From: Pseudomonas sp. TH31
Lineage (GTDB): Bacteria > Pseudomonadota > Gammaproteobacteria > Pseudomonadales > Pseudomonadaceae
Length of the DNA stretch: 64,000 bases
Assembly: GCF_016650815.1 (NCBI RefSeq)
Contig: NZ_JAEKEZ010000029.1
Location: 620,001 to 684,000 of the forward strand
Reading direction: 5' to 3'
The position numbers and the translations under genes were made by a program. Shown in pieces: positions 61,876-64,000 of the stretch. Positions within the stretch are counted from its first letter, which is position 1, and each line of letters opens with the position of its first letter. The notes below the pieces were generated by a model. The model was not told the origin of the DNA and made no database searches. It was given only the letters and a program-made list of their open reading frames with translations.

Positions 61876-61891
61876 GCTTCGAACCATCCCC

Positions 61892-61972
61892 TGTAGGAGC
61901 TGCCGAAGGCTGCGATCTTTGATTTTGATCTGGACTTAAGATCAAAAGATCGCAGCCTTCGGCAGCTCCTAC
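61892..61972. repeat. REPIN, GTAGGAGCTGCC family (copy 7)
   Basis: TGTAGGAGCTGCCGAAGGC...GATCTTTGAT against ATCAAAAGATC...GCCTTCGGCAGCTCCTAC, ending at 61972. Between the DUF4197 gene and the RND pump (convergent). Confidence 0.85.
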
Positions 61973-61997
61973 TGGGCATGTACACCCGAAAAGACTG

Positions 61998-62018
61998 GGC
62001 GGCCCGAAGGCCGCCCGG
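61998..62018 (-). terminator. RND pump terminator
   Basis: GGGCGGCC-CGAA-GGCCGCCC hairpin just after the stop of the efflux gene. No clear T run, so the strength is uncertain. Confidence 0.6.
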
Positions 62019-62019
62019 T

Positions 62020-64000
62020 TCACGCAGGGTCTTTCTTGATCCTGAACCACGCTGCATACAGCGCCGGCAGGAACAACAGCGTCAACGCCGTCGCCACAAT
62101 CAACCCTCCCATGATCGCCACCGCCATCGGCCCGAAGAACACGCTGCGTGACAACGGGATCATCGCCAGCACCGCGGCGAGTGCGGTCAGCACAATCGGC
62201 CGGAACCGGCGCACCGTGGCTTCGATAATCGCTTGCCAAGGCTTGAGCCCTGCGGTGATGTCCTGCTCGATCTGATCCACCAGGATCACCGAGTTGCGCA
62301 TGATCATCCCGGACAACGCGATCGTCCCGAGCATGGCGACGAAACCGAACGGCTGACGGAACACCAACAGGAACAACGTCACGCCAATCAACCCCAATGG
62401 CGCGGTCAGAAACACCATCGCGGTGCGTGAGAAGCTGCGCAACTGCAACATCAGCAAGGTCAGCACCACCACGATAAACAGCGGCACACCGGCCTTCACC
62501 GAGTTCTGCCCGCGCGCCGAGTCTTCCACCGTCCCGCCGACATCCAGCAAGTAGCCGTCGGGCAGTTCGGCGCGTATCGGGTCGAGGGTCGGCATGATCT
62601 GCTGAACCAGGGTCGCCGGTTGTTCCTTGCCGTAGATGTCGGCGCGAATCGTCACGTTGGGCAAGCGATTGCGGTGCCAGATGATGCCTTCTTCGAAGCC
62701 GTATTCCAGGGTTGCGATCTGCGACAGCGCGATGCTCTTGCCGTTGTCCGTCGGCACCGCCAGGCTCGGCAGCAACGACAATTCGGTACGCTCACGCACG
62801 GTGCCGCGCAGCAGGATTTCGATCAACTCATTGTCTTCGCGGTACTGGCTGACGCTGGAACCGGTCAGCGAGCTTTGCAAAAACTTCGACAGATTGGCGG
62901 TGCTCACGCCGAGTGCCCGGGCGCGGTCCTGATCGACGTTCAGGTACACCACTTTGCTCGGCTCTTCCCAGTCCAGATGGACGTTGACCACATGCGGGTT
63001 CTCCCGAACCTTGGCCGCGACTTTGCGCGCCAGCGCACGAACTTCTTCGATGTGCTCGCCGGTTATCCGGAACTGCACCGGATAACCCACTGGTGGGCCG
63101 TTTTCCAGACGCGTTACCCGCGAACGCAGCTCCGGAAATTGTTCGTCGAGGGTTTCGATCAGCCAGGTGCGCAGGCTTTCACGCTCCTCGATGGTTTTCG
63201 CCAGGACGACAAACTGGGCGAAGCTCGCCGCTGGCAGTTGCTGATCCAGTGGCAGGTAAAAGCGCGGTGAACCGGTGCCGACGTAAGCCACATAATTGTC
63301 GATCCCGGCGTGTTCCTTCAGCAGGCCTTCAAGGCGTTTAACCTCCTCGGTGGTGTTGCTCAGGGAAGCGCCTTCAGCCAGTTTCAGATCGACCATCAGC
63401 TCCAGGCGACTCGAGGCCGGGAAGAACTGCTGCGGCACGAAGCGGAACAGCACGATGGAGCCGATGAACAACACCACGGTCAGCAGGATCACGGTTTTGC
63501 GCCAGCGCACACACCACTCGACCAAGCGCCGAACACGCTGATAGAACGGCGTGCCATAGGGGTCGGGCTGACCGTCGCCGGTGCCGTGTTTGGCGGCGTG
63601 GATTTTCGCCAGGTCCGGCAGGAGTTTTTCCCCCAGGTACGGCACGAAGACCACGGCGGCCACCCACGACGCCAGCAGCGCGATGGTCACCACCTGGAAG
63701 ATCGAGCGGGTGTATTCGCCTGTGCCCGATTGCGCAGTGGCAATCGGCAGGAACCCGGCGGCGGTGATCAACGTGCCGGTGAGCATTGGGAATGCGGTGC
63801 TGGTCCAGGCATAGCTGGCGGCCTTGATCCGGTCGAAGCCCTGCTCCATTTTGATCGCCATCATTTCCACGGCGATGATCGCGTCGTCCACCAGCAAACC
63901 CAAGGCCAGCACCAGTGCGCCAAGGGAAATCTTGTGCAGGCCGATGCCGAGGTAATACATGCAGGCGAAGGTCATCGCCAGCACCAGTGGGATGGTCAAT
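62020..64000 (-). CDS. RND efflux transporter permease, partial (5' end missing)
   Basis: About 660 codons from the right edge to TGA at 62020; the N-terminal third is off the window. The proton-relay Asp pair is in LVDDAIIAVEMMAIKMEQG, and the porter domain (EWCVRWRKTVILLTVVLF onward), second transmembrane block and the short C terminus (YAAWFRIKKDPA) are present. It is an inner-membrane pump of the AcrB/MexB class. Substrate and partner (membrane-fusion and outer-membrane proteins) lie outside the window, so no name is given. Confidence 0.93.
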   Translation of the reverse strand, partial: LTIPLVLAMTFACMYYLGIGLHKISLGALVLALGLLVDDAIIAVEMMAIKMEQGFDRIKAASYAWTSTAFPMLTGTLITAAGFLPIATAQSGTGEYTRSIFQVVTIALLASWVAAVVFVPYLGEKLLPDLAKIHAAKHGTGDGQPDPYGTPFYQRVRRLVEWCVRWRKTVILLTVVLFIGSIVLFRFVPQQFFPASSRLELMVDLKLAEGASLSNTTEEVKRLEGLLKEHAGIDNYVAYVGTGSPRFYLPLDQQLPAASFAQFVVLAKTIEERESLRTWLIETLDEQFPELRSRVTRLENGPPVGYPVQFRITGEHIEEVRALARKVAAKVRENPHVVNVHLDWEEPSKVVYLNVDQDRARALGVSTANLSKFLQSSLTGSSVSQYREDNELIEILLRGTVRERTELSLLPSLAVPTDNGKSIALSQIATLEYGFEEGIIWHRNRLPNVTIRADIYGKEQPATLVQQIMPTLDPIRAELPDGYLLDVGGTVEDSARGQNSVKAGVPLFIVVVLTLLMLQLRSFSRTAMVFLTAPLGLIGVTLFLLVFRQPFGFVAMLGTIALSGMIMRNSVILVDQIEQDITAGLKPWQAIIEATVRRFRPIVLTALAAVLAMIPLSRSVFFGPMAVAIMGGLIVATALTLLFLPALYAAWFRIKKDPA

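Noticed and set aside
14694..61972. CRISPR array made of the repeated palindromes
   Set aside because: The repeats are dispersed in single or paired inverted form, not regularly spaced direct repeats, and no cas gene is present.

Overview
The window is a piece of a Pseudomonas chromosome, almost certainly from the P. fluorescens species complex. The GC content is high. The gene order mutS-fdxA-rsmZ-rpoS-nlpD-pcm-surE-truD-ispF, then fghA/adhC, ispD-ftsB-eno-kdsA-pyrG-tilS-accA-dnaE-rnhB-lpxB-lpxA-fabZ-lpxD-ompH-bamA-rseP-dxr-cdsA-uppS-frr-pyrH-tsf-rpsB, map-glnD-dapC...dapD matches the conserved Pseudomonas backbone. Intergenic spaces carry the REP-type palindromes usual in this group. No tRNA, rRNA, insertion sequence or CRISPR array was recognised.

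Layout. Positions 1-2753 are the mutS-side end of a phage-tail (tailocin / R-pyocin-like) cluster: a baseplate V/spike gene cut by the left edge, a tail-terminator-like gene, a holin, a regulatory spacer and a LexA/CI-type repressor. Positions 2920-7461 hold mutS, ferredoxin fdxA, the Gac/Rsm small RNA rsmZ with its distant GacA site, and rpoS. Positions 7567-13680 (minus) hold nlpD, pcm, surE, truD, ispF and the glutathione-dependent formaldehyde genes fghA-adhC, with a divergent LysR gene. Positions 14797-40960 are a nearly continuous minus-strand block for isoprenoid precursors (ispD, dxr, uppS), cell division (ftsB), glycolysis (eno), Kdo and lipid A (kdsA, lpxA, lpxB, lpxD), fatty acids (accA, fabZ), phospholipid (cdsA), outer-membrane assembly (bamA, ompH/skp, rseP), replication (dnaE, rnhB), nucleotides (pyrG, pyrH) and translation (tilS, frr, tsf, rpsB). 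Positions 41334-56366 (mostly plus) hold map, glnD, the lysine/peptidoglycan genes dapC, dapD and dapE, the sulfur-transfer pair csdA-csdE with tcdA, a sodium/proton antiporter and a GH17-GT2 glucan synthase (ndvB-like). The right end holds rlmA, a cold-shock protein, plsB, two small envelope proteins and an RND efflux pump cut by the right edge.

The most important technical observation is that five genes (adhC, tilS, rseP, frr, nhaP-like) each carry one missing base in a short homopolymer. Restoring one base gives the exact family length in every case. Several of these genes are normally essential, so sequencing or assembly errors are more likely than gene loss.

No convincing novel system was found. 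The accessory-looking parts are the tailocin edge with its octamer operator array and an unexplained 0.5-kb spacer, and eleven REP/REPIN elements in two families, two of which supply the stop codon of a neighbouring gene.
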